DNA of 64,000 nt from Acidobacteriota bacterium (GTDB lineage: Bacteria > Acidobacteriota > Terriglobia > Terriglobales > Acidobacteriaceae), in contig JAJYVF010000014.1 in NCBI GenBank assembly GCA_021792135.1, positions 1-64,000 of the forward strand. Direction: 5' to 3'. The translations under genes and the position numbers were made by a program. A model generated the notes under the pieces. That model made no database searches, was not told the origin of the DNA, and saw nothing but the letters and a program-made list of their open reading frames with translations. Of this stretch, positions 25,677 to 33,999 are shown one piece after another (position 1 is the stretch's first letter; every line of letters begins with the position of its first letter).

Positions 25677-27494
25677 TCAGCGCGCCGGCACTTCCTGAGC
25701 CCGCCCCTGCGGATGCGCCCGCCGCCGCGTCCCGTCCTGTCCCTCCAGATCGAACGCCGCATTCACCAGCGCGATGTGGGAGAAAGCCTGCGGGAAATTC
25801 CCCACCAGGCGTTTCCGGTCGACGTCGTACTCTTCCGAGAGCAGTCCCACGTCATTGCGCAGCCCCAGCAGCCGCTCGAAAAGCTTCCGCGCATCATCCT
25901 CGCGCCCGATGGCCTTGAGGCAGCTCACCATCCAGAAGCTGCATGCCAGGAATGCGCCCTCGCCCGGAGGCAGACCGTCTTCCACCCTCTCGGTCCTGTA
26001 GCGCATCACGAATCCTTCCCGCATCAGCTCCCGCTTCACCGCTTCCACCGTACCCCGCATGCGCGGATCCGTGGCCGGCAGGAATCCCACCAGCGGCATC
26101 AGCAGGACGGCCGCATCCAGCTCGTCCGACCCGTAGTACTGCACGAAGCTGTTCTTCTGCCGGTCGAATCCCATCCGGCAAATCTGCTCGTGGACGGCGT
26201 CGCGCAGTTCTTTCCACTTCTCCACCGGAGCATCGAAACCCAGGCGTTCCGCGATCAGCACCGCCCGGTCGAAGGCCACCCAGGCCATTACCTTCGAGTA
26301 GGTGAACTGCTTCCTGCCGCCCCGCGTTTCCCAGATGCCCTCATCGGGGTCCTTCCATATCGCCTCCAGATGCTCCAGCAGCAGGACCAGGACCTTGAAA
26401 TCGTCGATCGTATGCTGGTCCATGCCCTTCAGCGCGTGAAAGAAGGTGTCCAGCATCTCGCCATAGATATCCAGCTGCACCTGCGTCGAGGCCGCATTCC
26501 CGATCCTCACCGGCTTTGAGTTCTCGTACCCCGGCAGCCAGTCCGCTTCCCATTCCACCAGCGAGCGTTCGCCATTGAGCCCGTACATGATCTGCACCTG
26601 ATCGGGGCTGCCCGCCACTGCCCGCAGCAGCCAGTCCTGCCACTGGCAGGCCTCATCGAAATAGCCAGCCGTGGTCAAGGCCAGCAGGGTGAAGGTCGTA
26701 TCGCGCAGCCAGCAGTAGCGGTAATCCCAGTTGCGCGTCCCCCCCAGTTGTTCCGGCAGCGAGGTGGTCATCGCAGCCACGACCCCGCCCGTCGGGCGGA
26801 ACGTCATCGCCTTCAGGGCAATCAGCGACCGCTCCACCGCGTCGCGGTACGGCCCCTGGTACTTCAGCTTCGAAACCCAGCGCCGCCAGAATTTCTCCGT
26901 ATCCTCCAGCTCCTCCTTCGCATCGATCGGTTCCGGATCCGGAATCCAGGAGTCGCCATAGGTCAGCGTGAACCAGACCCACTCCCCCCGCCTCACAGAG
27001 AAATCCGCGTCCGTCCTCAGGTGCTCCCCGTGAACAGGAACCGAGCCGCGCAGCACGGCCACCGCCGGCCCCGCCACCGCGCGGATCCCGTCCTCGATGC
27101 GCGTCACCCAGGGTACCGTGCGCCCGTAATCGAAGCGCAGCGCCATCTCCATGCGCAGACTCACCTCGCCCCGCACACCCTCGATCATCCGCACCACATG
27201 CGAGTTCTTCCCGCGGACGGGCATGAGATCGATCAGCCGGACCGCTCCTTCTTCCGTCTCGAAGGTCGTCTCCAGGATCAGTGTGTGCTGCCGGTAGCGG
27301 CGGGTGGTCTTCCACCCGTTGCCCTTGGGGCGGATCCTCCAGAACCCGTTCGTTTCCGTCCCCAGCAGGGCCGCAAAGCAGGCCGGCGACGAAAAATCCG
27401 GCCAGCACAGCCAGTCGATGGAGCCCATTCTGTCCACCAGCGCCGCCGTTTCGCAGTCGCCGATCAGTGCGTAATCCTCGATTTCAGAAGTCAT
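25677..27494 (-). CDS. GH15 glucoamylase/trehalase-like hydrolase
   Basis: This 605-residue cytosolic enzyme of family GH15 has an N-terminal beta domain that starts IEDYALIGDCETAALVDRMGS and an (alpha/alpha)6 barrel with GTRNWDYRYCWLRDTTF, LNGERSLVEWEADWLPGY, and the acidic motif LPPGEGAFLACSFW (catalytic base region). Members are glucoamylases or, in actinobacteria and archaea, trehalases. The start motif (YALIGDCETAALV) is shared with the trehalase-type branch, and its neighbour is treZ, so hydrolysis of trehalose or maltooligosaccharides is likely. It starts nine bases after the SDR stop. Confidence 0.82.
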   Translation of the reverse strand: MTSEIEDYALIGDCETAALVDRMGSIDWLCWPDFSSPACFAALLGTETNGFWRIRPKGNGWKTTRRYRQHTLILETTFETEEGAVRLIDLMPVRGKNSHVVRMIEGVRGEVSLRMEMALRFDYGRTVPWVTRIEDGIRAVAGPAVAVLRGSVPVHGEHLRTDADFSVRRGEWVWFTLTYGDSWIPDPEPIDAKEELEDTEKFWRRWVSKLKYQGPYRDAVERSLIALKAMTFRPTGGVVAAMTTSLPEQLGGTRNWDYRYCWLRDTTFTLLALTTAGYFDEACQWQDWLLRAVAGSPDQVQIMYGLNGERSLVEWEADWLPGYENSKPVRIGNAASTQVQLDIYGEMLDTFFHALKGMDQHTIDDFKVLVLLLEHLEAIWKDPDEGIWETRGGRKQFTYSKVMAWVAFDRAVLIAERLGFDAPVEKWKELRDAVHEQICRMGFDRQKNSFVQYYGSDELDAAVLLMPLVGFLPATDPRMRGTVEAVKRELMREGFVMRYRTERVEDGLPPGEGAFLACSFWMVSCLKAIGREDDARKLFERLLGLRNDVGLLSEEYDVDRKRLVGNFPQAFSHIALVNAAFDLEGQDGTRRRAHPQGRAQEVPAR

Positions 27495-27503
27495 AGAGAA
27501 CTG

Positions 27504-28274
27504 TTACTGCTCGCGATAATTCCGCATCAGGCCGCCGTCGACAAGGAACGTCCCGCCCGTCACATACGATGCCTCATCCGAAGCAAGAAATGCTACCAGC
27601 CCCGCTACATCGCCGGGCGTGCCCAGCCGTCCCAGCGGAATATTGCCGAGCAGCGCGTTCAGCTTCGGCTTGTTTTCGAGCAGCGCCTTGTTAATCGGCG
27701 TCGAAACCGCCCCTGGCGCGACATTGTTGATGTTGATCCCCAGCGGTCCCAGCTCCACCGTCAGGTTCCGCATCATCATCCGCATCCCGCCCTTGCTGCA
27801 GCAGTAAGTCGTGAAGCCGGGGAACGCCATATCCTCGTGCACCGAGCTGATGTTGATGATCCGCCCCGGTCTCTTCGCCTCCCGCAGGCGCCGCACAAAG
27901 GCCTGGGTCAGGAAGAACGGACCCCGCAGATTCACCGCCATCACCCTGTCGTACTCTTCCTCGGAGGTATCCCAGAAGTCCGACCGGATCTCCATTCCCG
28001 CGTTGTTTACCAGAATGTCCGCGCTTCCCCAGCGCTCCCACGCCGTGTCCACCAGGCAGCGGACGTCGCTTAAGCTGGTCACATCCGCGCGAACAATTTC
28101 TCCGTGGCCGCCGCACTCTTCAATCTGCTGCTCCGTCTGTTCCGCGCCGGTCTCGCTGCCGACATAGTCGATGACCACTTTCGCGCCCTCACAACCAAGG
28201 CGCCTCGCGATCCCCTGTCCGATTCCTGAGCCACCGCCGGTCACGATGGCTACCTTTCCCTGCAAACTCTGCAT
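27504..28274 (-). CDS. Short-chain dehydrogenase, glucose 1-dehydrogenase-like
   Basis: The protein is 256 residues, a classical SDR. It shows TGGGSGIG (NAD(P) binding) near residue 14, NNAG, the catalytic Ser in INISSVHE and the Tyr/Lys pair in TYCCSKGG, and the C-terminal VTGGTFLVDGGL typical of the glucose 1-dehydrogenase group. It probably oxidises glucose or a related sugar with NAD(P), which would fit release of glucose by the neighbouring GH15 enzyme. ATG 28274 is chosen, with AGAGGT six to seven bases upstream. First gene of the operon; its promoter must lie in the 286 bases before the divergent PspC gene. Confidence 0.82.
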   Translation of the reverse strand: MQSLQGKVAIVTGGGSGIGQGIARRLGCEGAKVVIDYVGSETGAEQTEQQIEECGGHGEIVRADVTSLSDVRCLVDTAWERWGSADILVNNAGMEIRSDFWDTSEEEYDRVMAVNLRGPFFLTQAFVRRLREAKRPGRIINISSVHEDMAFPGFTTYCCSKGGMRMMMRNLTVELGPLGININNVAPGAVSTPINKALLENKPKLNALLGNIPLGRLGTPGDVAGLVAFLASDEASYVTGGTFLVDGGLMRNYREQ

Positions 28275-28560
28275 GGCGCACCTCTGCTCTGCCATCGGGC
28301 CTGTTCATCTGGTTGGATGCAGAAAATGCCTTGCCCCGCGCTCCCCAAGCCCTCGGGAACGCCCCGGTAACCGCCGTAATGAAAGCACCTCTGCCCTGCA
28401 CGGAACCCATGGCGGGTGGTACGCGTATCTGAACCATGTGCGCTGCTGTCGAGGCGCTCCGGCTTCATCAACCCAGCCGGAGGCGCTCCGAAACAGCGTT
28501 ATGCTGAGCTTTTGCATCGGAGCGGAAGTCGAATCACCGCTCCGAGGGGAGGATTGGGCA
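28275..28560. other. Divergent intergenic region
   Basis: About 286 bases separate the SDR operon (minus) from the PspC gene (plus). No -35/-10 pair stands out on either strand. GGGGAGGAT at about 28548-28555 is the ribosome binding site for the PspC gene. Confidence 0.4.
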
Positions 28561-28890
28561 ATGGCCATCTATTGCAGGAATTGCGGCAGACCGCTCGCCG
28601 ATGACGCCAGGTTCTGCCCGGGATGCGGGACCCCGGTTTATTCTCCCACGCCTTATCCCGCCTCCGTCTCGCGGCTGGTTCGCCCTCGCGCCGGACGCAT
28701 GATCGCCGGCGTCTGCCAGGGGCTGGCCAATGCCTATGCCTGGGATGTGGTCTGGGTGCGCGTCATCACCGTGCTGCTCGCCGTCTTCGGCGGCGGCGCC
28801 GGTCTGCTGGCGTATATCATCTTCTGGATCGTTATGCCCGAAGAGCCGCTGATGGTTCCTCCACCTGCCCCCTTCGAGCCACCCCGATAA
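28561..28890 (+). CDS. Zinc-ribbon and PspC-domain membrane protein
   Basis: The 109-residue protein begins with a zinc ribbon (CRNCG at residues 5-9 and CPGCG at 19-23). It then has a PspC domain (about 40-95): RMIAGVCQGLANAYAWDVVWVRVITVLLAV, with one hydrophobic helix and the closing FWIVMPEEP. PspC domains anchor phage-shock or envelope-stress regulators in the inner membrane; the zinc ribbon may mediate protein or nucleic-acid contact. GGGGAGGAT supports ATG 28561. It ends 20 bases before the alpha/beta hydrolase gene. Confidence 0.85.
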   Translation: MAIYCRNCGRPLADDARFCPGCGTPVYSPTPYPASVSRLVRPRAGRMIAGVCQGLANAYAWDVVWVRVITVLLAVFGGGAGLLAYIIFWIVMPEEPLMVPPPAPFEPPR

Positions 28891-28910
28891 CCCAGGAGGT
28901 TCCGCGGCCG

Positions 28911-29717
28911 ATGGACTTCTCCTCCGACGGCGCAAAGCTCTTTTTCACTACGCTCGGCTCCGGGCCGGATGTGGTGCTGCTCCATCCCACCCCGGTCGAC
29001 CATCGCTTCTGGCTGCCCGTCGCCGAGATCCTTTCCACCCGTTACCGCCTGATCCTCCCCGATCTCCGCGGCCACGGCCACTCCGAGGCAGGCGAAGGCC
29101 CCATCACCGTCGAAAAGCTCGCCGCCGACGCTGGCCGCCTCCTCGATCACCTCCGGATCAGCAAAACCATCTTCGCCGGCTGCTCCATCGGGGGCTACAC
29201 GCTCTTTGAAATCTGGCGGGCCCTGCCCGCCCGCGCCACCGCCCTGGCTTTCTGCTGCTCCCGTCCCCAGGCCGACAACGACACCGCCCGCGCCAAACGC
29301 CAGGAGAACATCGACAAGATCCGCCAGCGCGGCCCCGGAGAATTCATCGAAGGGCTCCTCGAAACCCTGATCGGCCCCACCGCCAGGCGCCGCTGGCCGC
29401 AAAAGATCGCCGAGGCCCGCGAGATGATGCAGGCCGTCTCGCCCGAGGCTCTCGTCGCGGTGCAGCAGGGTCTGGCCCAGCGCCCGGACTCCGTGGCCAC
29501 TGCCCGCACCCTCCGCGTACCCTGCTGTGTGATTGCCGGCGGCGAAGACGCCGGCAGCTCCCCCGCCGACATGCGCCTCCTCGCCGAGCAGATCCGCAAC
29601 GGCGGCTTCAGCGCCGAGTACCACGAAATCCCTGACGCCGGCCACTTTGCCCCCTTCGAGCAGCCCGAACTCGTCGCTCGAATCCTGCGCCGTTTCTTCG
29701 ATTCCGTGGGAGACTGA
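28911..29717 (+). CDS. Alpha/beta-fold hydrolase
   Basis: The 268-residue protein has the alpha/beta-hydrolase signs: oxyanion region LLHPTPVDHRFW, DLRGHGHSE, nucleophile S92 in AGCSIGGY, acid in the VPCCVIAGGEDAG strand, and histidine in IPDAGHFAPFEQPE. It resembles the 3-oxoadipate enol-lactonase/lipase-like branch, but the substrate cannot be assigned. The ATG at 28911 follows AGGAGG (28894-28899) by eleven bases. Confidence 0.75.
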   Translation: MDFSSDGAKLFFTTLGSGPDVVLLHPTPVDHRFWLPVAEILSTRYRLILPDLRGHGHSEAGEGPITVEKLAADAGRLLDHLRISKTIFAGCSIGGYTLFEIWRALPARATALAFCCSRPQADNDTARAKRQENIDKIRQRGPGEFIEGLLETLIGPTARRRWPQKIAEAREMMQAVSPEALVAVQQGLAQRPDSVATARTLRVPCCVIAGGEDAGSSPADMRLLAEQIRNGGFSAEYHEIPDAGHFAPFEQPELVARILRRFFDSVGD

Positions 29718-29834
29718 GCACAGGCAGGCACGGACGGGCGCAACTTCGGATGCGCATCCGTGTCCCATATGCTGAGCGCAGCCGGTTCCAGGACGCTCCG
29801 AACCATAGGGCCCCCAGGGGCTGATAGGAACATC

Positions 29835-31181
29835 ATGAAGGACTTGTCCGAGCTTTCTCCAACCCTTACCTCCTCCGAAATCCGCATGGGGATGCGCCGC
29901 CTCGCTCCCGTGTCGCTCGAACTGGCGAAGCGCGCCGTCGCGCTGTTGCTGGTCTGGCTCATGATTCCCCTCGGCATCGCCGACCTCCCGGCCTCCGGGC
30001 AGGAAATTCCGCCACCCCCACCGGACCAATCCGCGCCCCAGGAGCAGGGGCCTCCTCCCGGGGCAGATCAGGGTGCTCCACCCCAGCAATACAATCCTCT
30101 GAGCCCGGAGCAACTCAACCAGCTGGTCGCGCCCATTGCCCTCTACCCGGATGCCCTTGTCGCGCAGATCCTTGCCGCCGCCACCTACCCCACCCAGGTG
30201 GTGGACGCTGACCGCTTCGTGCGGGCCAACCAGGGCGTTCCTCCCGACCAGATGGCCCAGATGGCCAACAGCCAGCCGTGGGATCCCAGTGTGAAGGCCC
30301 TGGCCGCCTTCCCCTCCGTCCTCGCCAACATGGATCAGAACCTGGACTGGACGACCCAGCTCGGCAATGCCTACTACAACCAGCCGCAGGATGTCATGAA
30401 CGCAGTCCAGGCCATGCGCCAGCAGGCATACCAGGCAGGCCAGCTGCAGTCTACGCCGCAGCAGGCCGTCACCTACGAGCCGGATGACGTGGTCATCGAA
30501 CCCGCCAACCCCGCCGTCGTCTATGTGCCTTACTACAACCCCTGGGTCATCTGGGGATTCCGCCCCTGGTATGCCTGGTACGCGCCCCCGCCGCCTCCCG
30601 GACTGGTCTTCGGCACAGGCCTCGCTTTCGGCTTCGGTGTCGGTATGGTCGTCGGCCCCTGGTCGCGCTGGGGCTGGGGATGGGGCCGCTGGGGCTGCGC
30701 CTGGGGTCCACGTCCTTTCGTCGCCTATAACCACACCACCTACGTTTCGCGCAGCGTGACCGTCGTCAACCACGGCTACTACGGACGCTTCGACCGCAGT
30801 CCGGCCGCACGCGCCTGGAACATGCGCGCCGCCGCTCATGCTCGCGCAGTGGCCTACAACCGCGGCTACAATGCCGGCGCACGCGCCGGTTACAACCGTA
30901 GCGCCGTTACCGGGTACAACCGCGGCTACAACCGCGGGGCGGTCAATGGTAATCGCACGCCCTACGCTAACAACCGCAGCGCGATGAATACCTACAATCG
31001 CGGCATGCAGAGCCGGCCCGCGCAGAATTCTAACCGTACCCGGAACTATAGCCGCCCTGCTCAGCACTATAACCGTACCGCCGGTGGCGGGGGCGGTCAC
31101 CCCAGCGGTGGAGGTGGCCACCCCGGCGGCGGGGGCGGAGGAGGGCATGCCGGCGGTGGAGGTCACGGCCACGGCCGCTGA
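29835..31181 (+). CDS. DUF3300 secreted protein with YNRGYN-type repeat tail
   Basis: This 448-residue protein has an N-terminal signal or membrane anchor (residues 30-55, ALLLVWLMIPLG). A Pro-rich linker follows, then the DUF3300 domain: SPEQLNQLVAPIALYPDALVAQILAAATYP, which is diagnostic, WDPSVKALAAFPSVLANMD, and PANPAVVYVPYYNPWVIWG. The C-terminal third is low complexity, with tandem Y-N-R-G-Y-N units and then Gly/His-rich blocks. The family is secreted or envelope-associated and of unknown function. ATG 29835 is preceded by TAGGA. It is followed by a bidirectional terminator. Confidence 0.82.
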   Translation: MKDLSELSPTLTSSEIRMGMRRLAPVSLELAKRAVALLLVWLMIPLGIADLPASGQEIPPPPPDQSAPQEQGPPPGADQGAPPQQYNPLSPEQLNQLVAPIALYPDALVAQILAAATYPTQVVDADRFVRANQGVPPDQMAQMANSQPWDPSVKALAAFPSVLANMDQNLDWTTQLGNAYYNQPQDVMNAVQAMRQQAYQAGQLQSTPQQAVTYEPDDVVIEPANPAVVYVPYYNPWVIWGFRPWYAWYAPPPPPGLVFGTGLAFGFGVGMVVGPWSRWGWGWGRWGCAWGPRPFVAYNHTTYVSRSVTVVNHGYYGRFDRSPAARAWNMRAAAHARAVAYNRGYNAGARAGYNRSAVTGYNRGYNRGAVNGNRTPYANNRSAMNTYNRGMQSRPAQNSNRTRNYSRPAQHYNRTAGGGGGHPSGGGGHPGGGGGGGHAGGGGHGHGR

Positions 31182-31337
31182 TCGCATACCAGCTTCAGAT
31201 CGGCATAGGGGGGAGCGGATAGCCGCTCTCCCCTGCCACACCACCCGGCATGCGGGTCCGCAGCGGGCGGTTCAGGAAGTTGAGGTCAACCGAAACGGGG
31301 TATACCCAGCCTGTCCGCCCATGCCGGGCGCACACGA

Positions 31338-31370
31338 AAGCGGGCCGGGCGGCAATCGCCCGGCCCGCTT
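31338..31370. terminator. Bidirectional terminator between convergent genes
   Basis: AAGCGGGCCGGGCG (31338-31351) and CGCCCGGCCCGCTT (31357-31370) are perfect reverse complements around a five-base loop. It lies between the DUF3300 gene (plus) and the beta-barrel gene (minus), so it probably ends both transcripts. There is no long T-run on either side. Confidence 0.7.
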
Positions 31371-31388
31371 GTCATCCCGAACTGCCGC

Positions 31389-32015
31389 CTACTGACCCAG
31401 GATCCGGTACGACACGCCGACGCTGAATCCGTTCGGGGTCAGGCCGTTATTGTGCTGCACCAGCACTCCGGCGCTGTTGTAGCTCGGCGGACCGACGAAC
31501 GATGGCCATATCTGGTATTCGTAATCGCCGCGCAGCGAAAATCGCCGGGTGAAAGGGTATTCCACGCTCGCGCCCGGCACCATCGCGAAGTAGCTCCCCT
31601 TCAGCGTGCCTGCCTGGGGATAATTCGGCGTGGTGAACCATCCTCCGCCCAGCAGCATCTTCAGCCAGAAGTCCGTGCGCTGATACCGCCATACGCGGTA
31701 GTGCCCGCCCATAAGGTAGTTCGACATCTTCTCACCGCCGCTGCCGTGCCAGTCCAGCCAGCGCGCTTCGCCTTCCGCTCCCCATTTGGCGCGCGGGTCC
31801 AGATCGAAGAAGAGCGTCGGCCCCAGCAGCTGGTTACCGCCGCACTGGAACGGGGAAGCGTTGGGACAGCCATAGTCCGGGTTAAAAGTGGAGAATTCCC
31901 CGCCAGCCCGCAGTGAGCCCTCGCCTCCTGTTGCAGACTGAGGATTTTGTGCGATCAGGACTGTAGGCAAAAACAGCAAAGTGAAGTAAAGACCTATCCT
32001 CTTGAGCACATCCAT
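31389..32015 (-). CDS. Outer-membrane beta-barrel protein
   Basis: The protein has 208 residues. MDVLKRIGLYFTLLFLPTVLIA is a typical signal peptide. The remainder consists of alternating hydrophobic strands with Gly/Tyr/Trp-rich turns and ends with GVSYRILGQ, in the style of small OmpW/OmpA-like or 'PorT'-type barrels. ATG 32015 has only GGAG directly abutting it; a GTG at 32066 has a better AGGAAGG but would place 17 residues before the signal peptide, so the ATG is preferred. Function unknown. Confidence 0.65.
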   Translation of the reverse strand: MDVLKRIGLYFTLLFLPTVLIAQNPQSATGGEGSLRAGGEFSTFNPDYGCPNASPFQCGGNQLLGPTLFFDLDPRAKWGAEGEARWLDWHGSGGEKMSNYLMGGHYRVWRYQRTDFWLKMLLGGGWFTTPNYPQAGTLKGSYFAMVPGASVEYPFTRRFSLRGDYEYQIWPSFVGPPSYNSAGVLVQHNNGLTPNGFSVGVSYRILGQ

Positions 32016-32152
32016 CTCCGGTACCGCGTGGGAGCCTATGCGTTTTCCAGCGTGCAATCGGTTCACCCCTTCCTGAACCGCAAAGATGTGGCATGCGATT
32101 CCAAAAAACCGAATCGCATGCATACTAGCCCAATACCATTGTCGGATGCCGC

Positions 32153-33919
32153 TTACTGCGGTGCTGCCTGAGGTTGCGCCTGAGCGCTGTCAGCCGGCTG
32201 GGCATTTCCGGCACCGGCAGCAGGTGGCCCCGGCGCTGCCGCATTTGCCGGTGTGGCGGCCGGCACTGCCGCTGGCTGCTGGTACCGCTGCAACCGGAAG
32301 TAAACCGGCGTGATCTCCAGAGGCATCTTGTCCCGCGCGTTCAGCAGCGCTGCCGGGCTGACGTTCAGCTGAAACACCTTGTCGTCCCACGGGTCGATCT
32401 TCAGGTGGCTGTTCAGCGGCAGGGCCGCAACCTGCGTGAGGTTGTTCATATCGAGCCGGGGCGCCCCCTGCATGAGTCCTGAAAGCCAGGGCTGGCCATC
32501 CGGCCGCAGCAGCGAATCGCCCAGCCGCGGCGTCAGCAGCGCTGTCAGATTTTTCTGCCTGGCCAGCAGCTGCTCGAAGAACAAGCCAACCTCTCCGCTC
32601 TTGTCGTGGTACACGGAGTGGTTGAACAGGTCCACCGCCTTTTTGGCGGCTTCCTGGTTGTCAAGGGGGGTGTGATCCATCGTGATCTGCTGGAACGTGG
32701 CCGAATCCGGGAAGAGCAGCCGGTCATTGAAAGCGTAGCGCGTATCGATGTGGTGGCCCTCCACGATCTGCGCCAGCTGGAAACTGAGCACCGCGGCCAG
32801 ATCGGCCTCGGTTGGCAGCACGTCCACCAGTCCCTTGCTCAGCAGGATGGTATTGCCGATGGCCAGCGATTCCAGCGGCTCGGTAAGAATCACCCGGCAG
32901 TGAATGTCGCCCGGCAGCTGCAGGTTGTTTCCGATGATGATGTTGTTGGTGACCTGCTCCAGAACTTTGTCGAAATTGCTCGGCGGCGCCACCAGCCCGG
33001 CCTGCGTCAGCCGGTCGAGCACGTTTTGTTCCGCCTCGGAGACCCATTCCCGCTCGGCCTGCAGCGGGCTCATGTCGGTCGCGTTCTGGCTCTGGTCCTG
33101 GGCGTTCTCAATCTCCATCGACTCGGCATCGGTCTCGGTCGTCGGCAGCTTGAGCGAATAGCCCCAGAACGTCGTCTGCCCGCGGAAGCTCTGCGCGTGA
33201 TTCGGCCCGTCGCGCAATGTGTCCTCGATGTAGACCGAAGCCGGCGACCACACGCCCGGCTGAACGTTGATGCGCCAGCTGTCGAAATGGAAATAGTGCC
33301 CGACCTCGTCGTTGGGATTATTGAGGTAGGTGCCGTTGAAGCGCACCACGTTGCCGTCCTGATCCTCGATCCAGATCCGGCCAAGGAACCGGCCCGCCGA
33401 TTTCGCTCTCGGCTGCACGTCAAAAACCCAGGTGCGCACCGTTCCCAGAAATTCACGGCGGACGAACGTGAACTGGTAGTGCTGCTCGTCAAAGCTGGTT
33501 GGATCGATGAACATCATCGCCATGAAACCGGTCGGCGAGTTCTCCAGATGAAATGCCTTCGTCAAATCCGACACGAAGTGGAAGGATCCGGCGAAGAATC
33601 CGTGCGACTGGTTCCGCATCGCGTACTGATCGTTAACGAAGGCCTTGCCGAAATCCACGCGGCCGATCATGTATTGATCCGCCACCGGAATCTGATACAG
33701 CTGCGGATCCGGCCGCATGTCCTGGAGGTACGTCTGGACCACCGGCGTGCTCTTCCTGATCTGCTGAACGATGGCTTTCTCGTGTCCAATCGCCTCCCGC
33801 ACCAGCCGCTGCTGCTGCGGCGTCAGAGGAATCCGAGGGACCGGGCGCCGCACCTTCGCCTGAGACACAGACAGGCCCACCAGCACCGTCATGCTGAAAA
33901 TTGTGAGGCTACGAAACAT
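32153..33919 (-). CDS. Secreted M48-peptidase-like protein lacking the HExxH zinc motif
   Basis: The 588-residue protein has a signal peptide (residues 1-21). Its N-terminal half (about 70-270) resembles outer-membrane lipoprotein-sorting-like beta structure. The segment at about 345-400 matches the M48 (Ste24/HtpX-type) peptidase core: AIGNTILLSKGLVDVLPTEADLAAVLSFQLAQIVEGHH. In M48 enzymes the helix after EADLAAVL reads HELAH; here it is F380-Q381-L-A-Q384, so the zinc ligands and the glutamate base are gone. It is therefore probably a non-catalytic M48 relative. AGGAG lies eight bases before ATG 33919. Confidence 0.6.
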   Translation of the reverse strand: MFRSLTIFSMTVLVGLSVSQAKVRRPVPRIPLTPQQQRLVREAIGHEKAIVQQIRKSTPVVQTYLQDMRPDPQLYQIPVADQYMIGRVDFGKAFVNDQYAMRNQSHGFFAGSFHFVSDLTKAFHLENSPTGFMAMMFIDPTSFDEQHYQFTFVRREFLGTVRTWVFDVQPRAKSAGRFLGRIWIEDQDGNVVRFNGTYLNNPNDEVGHYFHFDSWRINVQPGVWSPASVYIEDTLRDGPNHAQSFRGQTTFWGYSLKLPTTETDAESMEIENAQDQSQNATDMSPLQAEREWVSEAEQNVLDRLTQAGLVAPPSNFDKVLEQVTNNIIIGNNLQLPGDIHCRVILTEPLESLAIGNTILLSKGLVDVLPTEADLAAVLSFQLAQIVEGHHIDTRYAFNDRLLFPDSATFQQITMDHTPLDNQEAAKKAVDLFNHSVYHDKSGEVGLFFEQLLARQKNLTALLTPRLGDSLLRPDGQPWLSGLMQGAPRLDMNNLTQVAALPLNSHLKIDPWDDKVFQLNVSPAALLNARDKMPLEITPVYFRLQRYQQPAAVPAATPANAAAPGPPAAGAGNAQPADSAQAQPQAAPQ

Positions 33920-33999
33920 TCTCTGAACTCCTGATTCTTTCTGACCCTGCTTTGCTGCGCGGGGACCTGTGCTCCATTCCAGCCTGCCCCTTCCGCACC

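Noticed and set aside
28734-31244. 836-codon minus-strand open frame across PspC, hydrolase and DUF3300 genes
   Set aside because: Spans three good plus-strand genes and is of low complexity; a GC-rich shadow.
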